A stretch of DNA of 64,000 nucleotides from Sphingobium sp. CR2-8 (lineage in GTDB: Bacteria > Pseudomonadota > Alphaproteobacteria > Sphingomonadales > Sphingomonadaceae), in NCBI RefSeq assembly GCF_035818615.1, contig NZ_JAYKZY010000002.1:2420501-2484500 (forward strand). Direction: 5' to 3'. Position 1 is the first letter of the stretch; each line of letters opens with the position of its first letter. Under the pieces are notes generated by a model. The model did not search any database. It had not been told where the DNA came from and was given only the letters and a program-made list of their open reading frames with translations. The position numbers and the translations under genes are program-made. Positions 16,083 through 24,514 of this stretch are shown piece by piece.

Positions 16083-17248
16083 CGTGTCCGCTCCAGGATA
16101 CTGACATAATTGGCGACGGCCGTCCCGCCCATGTTGAAAACGCCCGCAAGCTCGGCGCCATCGATCTGCATGCCCTCGGGTGCGGCATGGCACAGTTGCA
16201 TCGCCGAAAGGACATGCATCGACACACCGGTGGCGCCAATCGGATGACCCTTTGCCTTAAGCCCGCCCGATGCATTGACCGGCAATCGGCCGCCGATTTC
16301 CGTCCAGCCTTCGCGTATGGCTCTGCTGCCCTGCCCTTCCGGCGTCAGACCCATCGCCTCATATTCGATGAGTTCTGCGATGGTGAAACAGTCATGCGTC
16401 TCGACCAGGCTCAAATCGTCCAGCGTGAGGCCCGCGTCGTCAAACGCTTTTGCCCATGCCTTGCTGCAACCCTCGAACTGAATTGCATTCCGACGCGACA
16501 TCGGGAGGTAGTCCTGCACATGCGAGGCAGCGCGAAATGCCACCGCGCGCCGCGCCGATCGGGCGACATCGTCGCTTGCGAGAACGAGTGCTGCAGCGCC
16601 ATCGGACACGGGGGAACAGTCGGTGCGCTTCAATGGACCCGCAACAATGGGGTTACGGTCACTTTCCTGACGGCAGAAATCATAGCCAAGGTCCTTGCGT
16701 AGCTGCGCCCAGGGGTTGCGCACGCCATTGCGGTGATTCTTGGCCGCAATCATCGCCAGCGCATCGGATTGGTCACCATGTCGGTCATAATAGGCTGTTG
16801 CGATTTTCCCGAAGAGGCCCGCGAAACCACCCGACACTTCGCCCTCTTCCGGGATAAAGGATGCGCCGAGCAGATTATTGCCGACTGCGTCGCCGATCGT
16901 GTCGGTCATCTTCTCGACCCCGACGACCAGCACATTTCGAGCGCGGCCCGCCAGGATTGAAGTGAGCCCTTGATGGACTGCTGCCGAACCGGAGGCGCAC
17001 GCGTTTTCAGTCCGGGTCGCAGGCTTGAAACGGAAGGCCGGAGAAGCCTGCAGCACGAGGCCGGCAGTCAAGCTTTGGCGCGAGAAGCCACTGTTGAAAT
17101 GTCCCACGAAGATCGCGTCGATGTCGGCGGGATCCACGCCGGCATGGTCGAGCGCCTCATTGGCGGCGGCAACGATCAATGTCTCAAGCGTATCACCTGC
17201 AAGCTTACCGAAGGGGGTGTGCCCCCATCCGATGATGGATGCTGTCAT
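16079..17248 (-). CDS. thiolase (acetyl-CoA acyltransferase, SCP-x/lipid-transfer type)
   Basis: The protein has 389 residues from the ATG preceded by AGGAATAATC. The catalytic Cys84 lies in ENACASGSAA and the catalytic His in GLKAKGHPIGATG near 340, so it should be active in thiolytic cleavage of 3-oxoacyl-CoA. The closest type is the SCP-x/sterol-carrier thiolases (THDCFTIAEL, VNASGG) used on branched or steroid-like acyl-CoAs. It starts 8 nt after the hydrolase gene and overlaps the ligase gene by 4 bp. A longer open frame upstream is an artefact overlapping the hydrolase gene. Confidence 0.9.
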   Translation of the reverse strand: MTASIIGWGHTPFGKLAGDTLETLIVAAANEALDHAGVDPADIDAIFVGHFNSGFSRQSLTAGLVLQASPAFRFKPATRTENACASGSAAVHQGLTSILAGRARNVLVVGVEKMTDTIGDAVGNNLLGASFIPEEGEVSGGFAGLFGKIATAYYDRHGDQSDALAMIAAKNHRNGVRNPWAQLRKDLGYDFCRQESDRNPIVAGPLKRTDCSPVSDGAAALVLASDDVARSARRAVAFRAASHVQDYLPMSRRNAIQFEGCSKAWAKAFDDAGLTLDDLSLVETHDCFTIAELIEYEAMGLTPEGQGSRAIREGWTEIGGRLPVNASGGLKAKGHPIGATGVSMHVLSAMQLCHAAPEGMQIDGAELAGVFNMGGTAVANYVSILERTR

Positions 17249-17256
17249 GATTATTC

Positions 17257-18444
17257 CTATCTGATGGGCGTCAACAGTTGGCGCTTCGCCAACCAGAGGA
17301 GCGTCGTCTGTGTGGCGTCGGCCAGCAACTCCGGTTGCCCTGCATAATAGTGGGTCGCGCCATCGATGCGGACGAACTCCTTGTCGGTCGATGCCGCGGC
17401 ATCGAATATCCGACGGGGATGCGGCTGCGGCACCGCATCGTCGGCGCTGTTTTCGATGACCAACAGCGGCGCCTTCATCCGGGCCGCACAAACCAGTCCA
17501 TCACCATTGCTATCGTCGATCGACCATTGCGATAACCAGGATCGCAGCGTGGAAAAGCGTGCAAGGCCGACCGGTCCGCTATTCACCGTTTCAGGATTGC
17601 CCATATACGACCAACCGACGCGCCGATCGTTCGGATCGAGGCTTCCGTCGAGGAAGCGCGGATCGGCCATCGTTCGGTGCGTGATGAACCCACGTTCCAA
17701 CTCGCCTGTGTTGCGGCGCCTCAGAGTTTCCAGTGTGTCTTTTGCCCAGTCCGAAATGCGCCGGATGCGCGCAGCCTGTTCAGTCCGGTAATGGGCAATG
17801 AAGTCGGCGCTGTACGGTGGTTGGTTCGAATTAGCCGGATCATATATGTCGAGCTCGCGGTTTCGAACATCCGGATTGAGCTCGTCCATGATTGACGGGT
17901 CGATAATGTCAGCCAGCAGTTGGCAGCGCGACATATGCGCTGCCTGGAAGACAACCGCGTCCGCCGGCATCAGCCCGGCACTGACAAGATCGACCGGATC
18001 TCCCGCTGGCGTGCGAGTGATCGTGGGATTTTCTGCCTGCGACTGGTAGAATAGCGACAGCGAGCCGCCGCCGCTCCACCCGACCAGCACAACCTTGTCG
18101 TAGCCCCATACTGTCTTGGCATGCCGAATATAGGCACCAAGATCCAGCAGGACCTTCTCCAGGATCGCTGCCGTGTCGTTACGCGCGTAGCGGCTTCCCG
18201 CGCACAGCACGTGCACGCCAGCGCTGGCCGCCGCACGTGGGACCGGTAGCAATTGGAGGGTGGAAGCCGGGTGCATGAAGATCAGCAGCGTATCGGAAGG
18301 AATGCCGCGAGGTCGGATGCGTACGCCTTCCAGGTTCACCGCCCCTTGGTTGCCCGAGAAACCGTAGGTCTCGGTAAAGGTTGCGTTCTCGTCATAGGCA
18401 ACATGCACCCATTCGAAGTCGAGCTCCATTGCACCCTCAGACAT
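17257..18444 (-). CDS. alpha/beta-fold hydrolase
   Basis: This 395-residue protein has an alpha/beta hydrolase layout: an oxyanion region LLIFMHPAST near 55, nucleophile elbow VGWSGGGSLS near 125, acid region VIENSADDAVPQPHP near 335, and a His in GATHYYAG near 370. No signal peptide is seen, so it acts in the cytoplasm. It overlaps the SDR gene upstream by 8 bp and precedes the thiolase by 8 nt. Its substrate is unknown; in this setting it may cleave an ester, lactone or thioester intermediate. A large lid-like insertion (about 150-290) is longer than in minimal hydrolases. Confidence 0.82.
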   Translation of the reverse strand: MSEGAMELDFEWVHVAYDENATFTETYGFSGNQGAVNLEGVRIRPRGIPSDTLLIFMHPASTLQLLPVPRAAASAGVHVLCAGSRYARNDTAAILEKVLLDLGAYIRHAKTVWGYDKVVLVGWSGGGSLSLFYQSQAENPTITRTPAGDPVDLVSAGLMPADAVVFQAAHMSRCQLLADIIDPSIMDELNPDVRNRELDIYDPANSNQPPYSADFIAHYRTEQAARIRRISDWAKDTLETLRRRNTGELERGFITHRTMADPRFLDGSLDPNDRRVGWSYMGNPETVNSGPVGLARFSTLRSWLSQWSIDDSNGDGLVCAARMKAPLLVIENSADDAVPQPHPRRIFDAAASTDKEFVRIDGATHYYAGQPELLADATQTTLLWLAKRQLLTPIR

Positions 18445-19357
18445 CAGACAGCCTCCCCATCGCAGTCAAACGCGGGACCAGGTCGCCGAGCGGCCCAGGT
18501 TTAACCGGCTTCGCGCCTTCGGTGCTAACGATACGAGGAAATGCTTCATCGAACATGTCGATCGTCACCGGATCGATAGGGTCAAACTGCACCCCAGGGG
18601 TTTCGAATATCCTATGCTGGGCGAAGAAGCCCCCGCCCGCGGAGATGATCATAGCCGTCTTGCTGCAGCGTTCGCTTGCGAGCCACGCGACGGCTGGCGA
18701 CACCAGATCGGCCCGCAGCCATTGTGCAAGGTCGCCTATCGGAATGCCTTCGGTCATCCGCGTCATTGCGCTTGGCGAGATCGCATTGACTAGAACATTA
18801 TGCTTGCGCCCCTCCAGCGCCAGACAGTTCATCATCCCAACCAGCCCCAGCTTCGCAGCTCCATAATTGGCCTGGCCAAAATTGCCGTTTGTGCCGGCGG
18901 GGGATGTCGTGAAGATGATCCTGCCATATTTCTGGGCGACCATGTGGGGCCATGCCGCGTGCGTGAGGTAGAAGGCGCCGAAAAGATGAACCGCCAGAAC
19001 GTCGGCGAAGTTCTCTGCCGTCATCTTGGGGAAGCTGCTGTCGCGCAGGATGCCCGCGTTGTTGACGACGATGTCGATCTTGCCGAACGTCGACATCGCG
19101 GTTTCCACGATGGCGGCGGCGGATGCGGGATTGGCGACATTGTCGTAATTCGCGACCGCCACGCCGCCTTGCGCGGTGATTTCATCGACGACCTGGTCCG
19201 CCGCCGAATGGTTCTCACCTGAGCCTTGAAGACTGACGCCGAGGTCATTGACGACGACCTTGGCGCCGAGCCGGGCAAAATAGTGTGCATATTCCCGTCC
19301 GAGGCCGGCACCGGCGCCAGTTATGACAGCAACCTTATCCTGCAAGTCGATACCCAA
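18437..19357 (-). CDS. SDR dehydrogenase of the peroxisomal MFE-2 (3-hydroxyacyl-CoA) type
   Basis: This short-chain dehydrogenase has about 306 residues. It has TGAGAGLGREYAHYFA (NAD-binding), NDLG, NNAGILRD, and the catalytic Ser...YGAAK (TSPAGTNGNFGQANYGAAK). The GREYA and NDLG patterns and the C-terminal extension are typical of the (3R)-hydroxyacyl-CoA dehydrogenase part of multifunctional enzyme 2. It should oxidise a 3-hydroxyacyl-CoA before thiolysis. AAGGAG lies 6 nt before a TTG at 19357, which I take as the start; a GTG at 19381 is the other choice. It is the first gene of the reverse operon, facing two inverted repeats at 19446 and 19492. Confidence 0.87.
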   Translation of the reverse strand: MGIDLQDKVAVITGAGAGLGREYAHYFARLGAKVVVNDLGVSLQGSGENHSAADQVVDEITAQGGVAVANYDNVANPASAAAIVETAMSTFGKIDIVVNNAGILRDSSFPKMTAENFADVLAVHLFGAFYLTHAAWPHMVAQKYGRIIFTTSPAGTNGNFGQANYGAAKLGLVGMMNCLALEGRKHNVLVNAISPSAMTRMTEGIPIGDLAQWLRADLVSPAVAWLASERCSKTAMIISAGGGFFAQHRIFETPGVQFDPIDPVTIDMFDEAFPRIVSTEGAKPVKPGPLGDLVPRLTAMGRLSDV

Positions 19358-19445
19358 TTTTCGCTCCTTGGAATCTTGCACTTAGCGGACCACGTCTCGG
19401 ACCGATTTTCACATGGTTTACTACCGTGCTGGCGGCCGCTCGACA

Positions 19446-19463
19446 GTCCCTCCCGTGGGGGAC
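19446..19463. promoter_or_regulatory. GTCCC-N8-GGGAC inverted repeat, site 1
   Basis: The site lies in the divergent promoter region between the SDR and acyl-CoA dehydrogenase operons, 46 bp from site 2. The motif recurs upstream of other island operons. It is a candidate operator for an island regulator. Confidence 0.55.
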
Positions 19464-19491
19464 GGATCAGGGTGAGAAGGCTGCGCGGGAT

Positions 19492-19509
19492 GTCCCGTCT
19501 TCAAGGGAC
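19492..19509. promoter_or_regulatory. GTCCC-N8-GGGAC inverted repeat, site 2
   Basis: This second copy in the same divergent region is 36 bp upstream of the first acyl-CoA dehydrogenase start codon. The spacer differs completely from site 1, while both arms are exact. Confidence 0.55.
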
Positions 19510-19544
19510 TGCAAGGACGAATGCCATGACCTAAGACTTCACAC

Positions 19545-20774
19545 ATGCCAAATCCCGCACCCGAGCCACCAAAGGAGGTCACGCTGTCCCTGAGCGATCC
19601 AGATTTATTCCGTCGGGAGATCCGCGCCTTTCTTGATCGCGAGCTCACCGATCGGATGCGGGGTGCGCCCCGGACGATCATGCTTTTGGATGTCGACATA
19701 CAGCAGGAGTGGCACCGGCGGCTGGCCGCGCAAGGATGGGCTGTCCCGGACTGGCCGCTTGAGCACGGCGGCACGGGGTGGAGCCAGGAGCAGATGAACA
19801 TCTTCTTTCAGGAGATGGTGCGGGCGGGGGCGCCGCCGCTTTCGCCCAATCTCCAGATGATTGGGCCGGTGCTGATTGCCTGGGGGACTCCCGAACAACA
19901 GCAACGGCATCTGCCGCCCTTGCGGTCAGGTGAGATCGTCTGGTGCCAGGGCTTTTCCGAACCGGGAGCCGGTTCCGATCTGGCCTCGCTGCGGCTGAAG
20001 GCCGTGCGAGACGGTGATGATTATGTTCTCAACGGCCAGAAAATCTGGACCAGCTACGCCCATGCCTCGGACTGGATGTTTGCTCTTGTCCGCACCAGCA
20101 CCGAAGGCAAGCCGCAGGCCGGCATCAGCTTCCTGCTGATCGACATGGCGACCCCCGGCATAGTCGTACGGCCGATCCGCTCGATTGATGGCCTCCACCA
20201 CCTGAACGAGGTCTTCTTCAACGATGTGAGGGTTCCGGTCGGCAACCGGGTCGGCGCGGAGAACGACGGGTGGTCGGTTGCGAAATATCTTCTGCAGCAC
20301 GAGCGCAACGGTGTGGCAGGCGACGTCTATCTTCGTATGCGCCTGGCTAAAATCCGTGCCATCGCAGAGGCGCTTCCAGACGATGAAGGCGGCGGTACGA
20401 TTGCCGCCGATCCTGTTTATGCCCGTCGTTTCCGAAAGGTGGAGGTCGAGCTGCTCGCGCTCGAGGCGCTGATCGCAAGCGCCGATGCCGCAACCGATCC
20501 GGAGTTCAAGCAGCAAATCTCTTCGGTGCTCAAGCTGCGCGGATCGGAGATCGAGCAGGCGATCGCCGAACTCGGCCGTATAGCGATGGGCAGTCTGGCT
20601 TGGCTCGACCAGTCGCATACCCTTGAGCATCCGGACGAACCAGTGGTCGGGCCCGCCGGAGTACCCGAAGCAATGTTGAGCTACCTGCTGGGTCGCGCTG
20701 CTAGCATCTACGGCGGATCGAGCGAGATCCAGCGCGGTATCATCTTCAAGCAACTCCGCCAGTATGGCGTCTGA
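19545..20774 (+). CDS. acyl-CoA dehydrogenase, subunit carrying the catalytic Glu
   Basis: The protein has 409 residues with the acyl-CoA dehydrogenase fold (QGFSEPGAGSDLAS, then NGQKIWTSYAH). The usual YEGT catalytic Glu is absent (IYGGSSEIQ). Instead Glu253 in LLQHERNG occupies the helix-G position used by isovaleryl-CoA dehydrogenase and by ChsE4-like steroid side-chain enzymes. The next gene encodes a second, shorter dehydrogenase, so an alpha2beta2 enzyme is likely. The ATG at 19545 has no ribosome-binding site, whereas AAGGAGG sits 5 nt before an in-frame CTG at 19584; the true start is therefore uncertain. Confidence 0.88.
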   Translation: MPNPAPEPPKEVTLSLSDPDLFRREIRAFLDRELTDRMRGAPRTIMLLDVDIQQEWHRRLAAQGWAVPDWPLEHGGTGWSQEQMNIFFQEMVRAGAPPLSPNLQMIGPVLIAWGTPEQQQRHLPPLRSGEIVWCQGFSEPGAGSDLASLRLKAVRDGDDYVLNGQKIWTSYAHASDWMFALVRTSTEGKPQAGISFLLIDMATPGIVVRPIRSIDGLHHLNEVFFNDVRVPVGNRVGAENDGWSVAKYLLQHERNGVAGDVYLRMRLAKIRAIAEALPDDEGGGTIAADPVYARRFRKVEVELLALEALIASADAATDPEFKQQISSVLKLRGSEIEQAIAELGRIAMGSLAWLDQSHTLEHPDEPVVGPAGVPEAMLSYLLGRAASIYGGSSEIQRGIIFKQLRQYGV

Positions 20775-21939
20775 TTGGACCGGCATGCCACAATATCACC
20801 TCACCGACGATCAAGCTCAAATTCGTGAAATCATCGGACGATTTCTGGTCGATCAATATGGCCATGAAGCCCGGGAGCGGATCAAAGCGTCGCCAGGGCA
20901 CTGGTCACCCGATATCTGGCATGCCTTCGGCGAAGAACTGGGCCTTCTCGGCTACCTCTTTCCCGAGCGGGCCGGCGGTATGGGCGGCGACGCAGTCGAT
21001 GCTCTGCTCATCATGGACGCCTTCGGCGAGGCGCTGGTCGTCGAGCCTTTCCTAGAAACCTGCGTCATCGGCTCCGCGCTCCTGAAAGAATCAGGTACTC
21101 CGGCAGCCGAGGCGCTGATGGTCCGCGCCGTCGAAGGCTCCGCGCGTTTTTCCATTGCGTTCGAGCAAGGTGGTGCCCGCTATGCCCCACTGGCATGCAA
21201 GACGAAAGCGAAGCGGTGTGACGGCGGGTATGTCATTTCGGGCGGAAAAGTGATGGTCGTAGGGGCCATGGCCGCCACGCATCTCTTCGTCAGCTGCTCA
21301 ATGGAGGGCGAAACAGGTATCGGCATCTTCGTAGTCGAAGCTGACCGCGCCGGGCTGACACACGATTTTGGTCAGACGCTTGACGGTAAGAGCGTCTCTC
21401 AGCTGCAGCTGGACGATTGCGCCGTCACCGAGAGCGATCTTTTGATCGCACCGAGCCGCGGTCCCGAAGTACTTGAGCAAGTCTTGGACATCGCCACGGC
21501 AGCAATATGCGCCGAAGCTGTCGGGATTATGCGCCGCCTTCTGCGCGACACTCTTGCTTATACTTCCCAGCGCCGCCAGTTCGGTTCTGCCCTCATCGAC
21601 TTTCAGGTGCTCCAACATCGGCTTGCCGATATGAAAGTCGGCTATGAGGAGGCGCGCGCCATGGCATTTTTCGCGGCTGCGATGACCTCGGACACCCCGG
21701 AGCACCGACGGGCGGCCATTTCCGCGGCAAAGATCCGGATTGGCGAGATCCTCGGGGCTCTCGCACGGGAGGCCGTGCAGATGCACGGCGCGATGGGGAT
21801 GACCGATGAGCTGGCCATCGGCCATCTTTTCCGACGTGCCACCGCAATTGAGGCGATGTTCGGGTCGACGGATTATCACATGGCACGGCTCGCTCGCCAC
21901 GGACTTCCCACGCAGTCCCTCGCCCGATCGATCCTGTAA
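20764..21939 (+). CDS. acyl-CoA dehydrogenase, partner subunit
   Basis: The protein has 391 residues and overlaps the previous gene by 11 bp, a sign of tight coupling. It has the dehydrogenase fold with the C-terminal helical part (YTSQRRQFGSALIDFQVLQH, VQMHGAMGMTDE), but the catalytic-Glu loop is replaced (AMFGSTDYH) and there is no other clear base. It is thus probably the non-catalytic, FAD-binding half of a heteromeric enzyme, as described for steroid side-chain dehydrogenases of actinobacteria and sphingomonads. An alternative start is the Met at 20785. Confidence 0.86.
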   Translation: MASDWTGMPQYHLTDDQAQIREIIGRFLVDQYGHEARERIKASPGHWSPDIWHAFGEELGLLGYLFPERAGGMGGDAVDALLIMDAFGEALVVEPFLETCVIGSALLKESGTPAAEALMVRAVEGSARFSIAFEQGGARYAPLACKTKAKRCDGGYVISGGKVMVVGAMAATHLFVSCSMEGETGIGIFVVEADRAGLTHDFGQTLDGKSVSQLQLDDCAVTESDLLIAPSRGPEVLEQVLDIATAAICAEAVGIMRRLLRDTLAYTSQRRQFGSALIDFQVLQHRLADMKVGYEEARAMAFFAAAMTSDTPEHRRAAISAAKIRIGEILGALAREAVQMHGAMGMTDELAIGHLFRRATAIEAMFGSTDYHMARLARHGLPTQSLARSIL

Positions 21940-21963
21940 GGTTTCGGAAAAAGCGGCGTGTTC

Positions 21964-21981
21964 GTCCCGGTCACTAGGGAC
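21964..21981. promoter_or_regulatory. GTCCC-N8-GGGAC inverted repeat, site 3
   Basis: The site lies in the 102-bp gap between the acyl-CoA dehydrogenase and VOC genes, 60 bp before the VOC start. It suggests that the VOC/CoA-transferase/aldolase genes have their own regulated promoter. Confidence 0.55.
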
Positions 21982-22041
21982 AGCGCAGGACCACGCTGAC
22001 GGAGTATTCTTTGCAAACAATACGTGAATAGGAAGCCACCG

Positions 22042-22653
22042 ATGACCCACCCTGCCCCTGTCAGTTTACGGCGCGCTAATCCCGGTCTAACGCCATTGAT
22101 GCTGAGCCATGCCGCTTGGGTCACCCATGATGTGGAAACGACGGCGGACTTCTACATGCGGATCATGGGCATGGAGCTTGCTAGTACGGTGATGGGCGAA
22201 TCCATTCCATCAACCGGCGATGATTTTCCCTATTTCCACATTTTCTTCCGCATGGCCGATGGGTCCACCATCGCATTCTTCGAGGCACCCGGCCTGCCGC
22301 CAAGACCACCCGTTAGCCACGCGGCTTATGAGCTGTTCGATCATGTCGCCCTCCAGGCTGCAAATCATGAAGAGGTCGATCGCTGGCGCGATTGGCTGGT
22401 CGCAAACGATCTTGAGGTGATCGGCCCCACTGATCATGACGGCCTGATCTACAGCATCTACTTCCACGATCCAAATGGTCTGCGACTGGAAATCACGACG
22501 CCGACTGATCCCGATTGGAACAAGCATACTGAAAAGGGAAAAAGTGATCTGGCATTGTGGTGCGAGGGCAAGAAGGCCGCCGCGAACGTGGGAGAGGATA
22601 TCAGCGCTGCAATGATCAAGGTCATTCAGCAGAATAGCCGGCGGGGCAAATAG
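22042..22653 (+). CDS. VOC-superfamily protein (extradiol dioxygenase/glyoxalase fold)
   Basis: This 203-residue protein starts at the ATG preceded by AGGAAG 6 nt away, rather than at the GTG at 22024. It has two beta-alpha-beta-beta-beta modules with candidate metal ligands in LSHAAWVT, AFFEAPG, LFDHVALQ and LRLEITT, that is His, Glu, His, Glu. The second half reads HDGLIYSIYFHDPNGLRLE, typical of glyoxalase and ring-cleavage dioxygenase relatives. It could be a ring-cleaving dioxygenase, an epimerase or a lyase; the sequence does not decide. It precedes the CoA-transferase pair by 3 nt. Confidence 0.78.
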   Translation: MTHPAPVSLRRANPGLTPLMLSHAAWVTHDVETTADFYMRIMGMELASTVMGESIPSTGDDFPYFHIFFRMADGSTIAFFEAPGLPPRPPVSHAAYELFDHVALQAANHEEVDRWRDWLVANDLEVIGPTDHDGLIYSIYFHDPNGLRLEITTPTDPDWNKHTEKGKSDLALWCEGKKAAANVGEDISAAMIKVIQQNSRRGK

Positions 22654-22656
22654 GCC

Positions 22657-23364
22657 ATGGTGTCGATTCATCCCAATTGTGGCGATTCCCTTAGCGGCCT
22701 TTTACGTGACGGCATGACGATCTGCGTCGGCGGTTTCGGTTTGTGCGGCGTCCCCGAACGGCTGATCGATGCCGTCCTGGATTCCGGGGTGCGTGATCTC
22801 ACCTGCGTTTCCAACAACGCCGGGGTCGACGGAGAGGGGCTCGGCAAATTGCTGCGCTCAAGGCAGGTCCGAAAAATGATTTCATCCTATGTCGGCGAGA
22901 ACAAGGAGTTCGAACGACAGTATCTAGCAGGCGAACTGGAGGTCGAATTCTGCCCTCAAGGCACCTTGGCCGAGCGCCTGCGGGCCGGTGGTGCGGGCAT
23001 TCCGGGCTTCTACACCCGCACCGGCGTCGGCACGCTGGTAGCCGAAGGCAAGGAAACGAGAATTTTTGATGATGATGCCTACATTCTCGAACGTGGCATC
23101 CGCGGCGATCTTGCCCTCGTCAAAGCCTGGCGAGCTGACGAGGCCGGGAACATCATGTTCAGGCGGACAGCACGGAACTTCAATCAGCCGGTGGCGACGT
23201 CAGCCGCGATGACAGTGGCCGAAGTCGAAGAAATCGTGCCCGTCGGTGCCCTTGATCCCGATGCGATCCATCTTCCGGGCATCTACGTGCAGCGGCTTGT
23301 CTGCCCGCCGCCGTACGAAAAAAAGATCGAGTTCAGGACTACTCGCCAGCGAGAAGCGGCATGA
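22657..23364 (+). CDS. 3-oxoacid CoA-transferase, subunit A
   Basis: The 235-residue subunit has [16 protein letters not shown] near 25, [13 protein letters not shown] near 50, and [20 protein letters not shown] near 105, all classic for the alpha subunit of SCOT/ScoA-type enzymes. It transfers CoA between a donor such as succinyl-CoA and a 3-oxo or similar acid. The size matches ScoA and not the longer IpdA of steroid ring degradation. It overlaps subunit B by 4 bp. Confidence 0.92.
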   Translation: MVSIHPNCGDSLSGLLRDGMTICVGGFGLCGVPERLIDAVLDSGVRDLTCVSNNAGVDGEGLGKLLRSRQVRKMISSYVGENKEFERQYLAGELEVEFCPQGTLAERLRAGGAGIPGFYTRTGVGTLVAEGKETRIFDDDAYILERGIRGDLALVKAWRADEAGNIMFRRTARNFNQPVATSAAMTVAEVEEIVPVGALDPDAIHLPGIYVQRLVCPPPYEKKIEFRTTRQREAA

Positions 23365-24014
23365 GCGCGGGGCCCATGCGGGGCTGGGATCGCCAGCAGA
23401 TCGCGGCACGCGCGGCTCAAGAGTTGGAAGACGGATTCTACGTTAATCTCGGCATCGGCATTCCAACGCTCATCGCCAATTGTATTCCGGACGGCCTGAA
23501 CGTCACGCTGCAATCGGAAAACGGCATGCTCGGCATAGGCCCCTTCCCCTATGAGGAGGATGTCGATCCCGACCTTATCAATGCGGGAAAGCAGACGATA
23601 AGCGTGTTGCCATCGTCCAGCTTTTTCTCCTCTTCAGACAGCTTCGCGATGATCAGGGGCGGGCACATCAACCTGACGGTACTGGGCGCCATGGAGGTCT
23701 CCGAGACCGGAGACATCGCGAACTGGCTCATACCCGGTAAGATGATAAAGGGCATGGGCGGCGCGATGGATCTAGTCGCGGGGGTACGCCGCATCATCGT
23801 GACGATGGACCATGTGTCGAAATCCGGCGAGCCGAAATTCGTCCCACATTGCTCCCTGCCGCTGACGGGTGCCGGCGTGGTCGACATGATCATCACGGAT
23901 CTTGCCGTCTTCGAACGACCCGACCGGTCCTCGCCTTTCCGGCTGGTCGAGCTCGCTCCTGGGGTTACCGGCGACGAGGTGGCGGCGCGAACTACCGCCC
24001 ATTACGAGATCTGA
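23361..24014 (+). CDS. 3-oxoacid CoA-transferase, subunit B
   Basis: The 217-residue beta subunit has [17 protein letters not shown] near 30 and the catalytic glutamate in [10 protein letters not shown] near 55, followed by [13 protein letters not shown] and [14 protein letters not shown]. The intact SENG motif marks a true CoA-transferase rather than an IpdB-like hydrolase. It starts within the ATGA overlap with subunit A. Confidence 0.93.
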   Translation: MSAGPMRGWDRQQIAARAAQELEDGFYVNLGIGIPTLIANCIPDGLNVTLQSENGMLGIGPFPYEEDVDPDLINAGKQTISVLPSSSFFSSSDSFAMIRGGHINLTVLGAMEVSETGDIANWLIPGKMIKGMGGAMDLVAGVRRIIVTMDHVSKSGEPKFVPHCSLPLTGAGVVDMIITDLAVFERPDRSSPFRLVELAPGVTGDEVAARTTAHYEI

Positions 24015-24047
24015 GCCGTCGGCGCCCGCATGTTCAAGGAACACAGT

Positions 24048-24503
24048 ATGACGAGACACTTTGAGAATGCCGCCAGCCTGGCGGCAGAGCTGGGCAAACC
24101 TATCGGCCCTGGTGACTGGCTGGAGATCACCCAGGCCCAGATCGATGAATTCGCCGATGCAACCGGCGACCGGCAGTGGATCCACGTAGATATCGAGCGC
24201 GCCGCGCGTGAGGCGCCTGGGGGCAAGACAATCGCCCACGGTTATCTGTTGCTAGCGCTGCTCGGCAAGCTCCAGCCTGCGCTGTTCACCGTCGGCTCAC
24301 CCCGGGTGCTCAACGTCGGGCTGAACAAGCTGCGTTTTCTTGCGCCGGTGCCTTCGGGCGCGCGAGTGCGTCTGATGCAGACGGTGAGCGAGGTCGAACC
24401 ACAGGGTGCGGGCACCCGCATCACCTTCGCCACGGTTTTCGAGCTTGAGAGCGCGAGCAAGCCGGCGCTGGTGACCGATATCGTCTTCCTGTATTTCGAC
24501 TGA
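24048..24503 (+). CDS. MaoC-family enoyl-CoA hydratase
   Basis: This 151-residue single hotdog-fold protein has the R-hydratase signature: FADATGDRQWIHVD, with the catalytic Asp and His, then APGGKTIAHGYLLLALL. AAGGA lies 7 nt before the ATG at 24048, which is better than the upstream ATG at 24030. It should hydrate a 2-enoyl-CoA to the (R)-3-hydroxyacyl-CoA, matching the MFE-2-like SDR. Placed directly before the Ltp2-like gene, it may make the hydroxyacyl-CoA cleaved by the aldolase. Confidence 0.88.
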   Translation: MTRHFENAASLAAELGKPIGPGDWLEITQAQIDEFADATGDRQWIHVDIERAAREAPGGKTIAHGYLLLALLGKLQPALFTVGSPRVLNVGLNKLRFLAPVPSGARVRLMQTVSEVEPQGAGTRITFATVFELESASKPALVTDIVFLYFD

Positions 24504-24514
24504 CTGGAGCAGAG

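Noticed and set aside
16083..16193. Upstream extension of the acyl-CoA ligase frame
   Set aside because: It overlaps the thiolase C-terminus; the GTG in the GTGA overlap with GGAG upstream is the better start.
17249..17491. Upstream extension of the thiolase frame
   Set aside because: It overlaps the hydrolase gene out of frame; the ATG at 17248 has a ribosome-binding site and begins with the normal thiolase N-terminus.
22657..24014. CoA-transferase pair as IpdAB of steroid ring degradation
   Set aside because: Both subunits are short as in SCOT enzymes, and the SENG catalytic glutamate motif is intact, unlike the hydrolase IpdAB.
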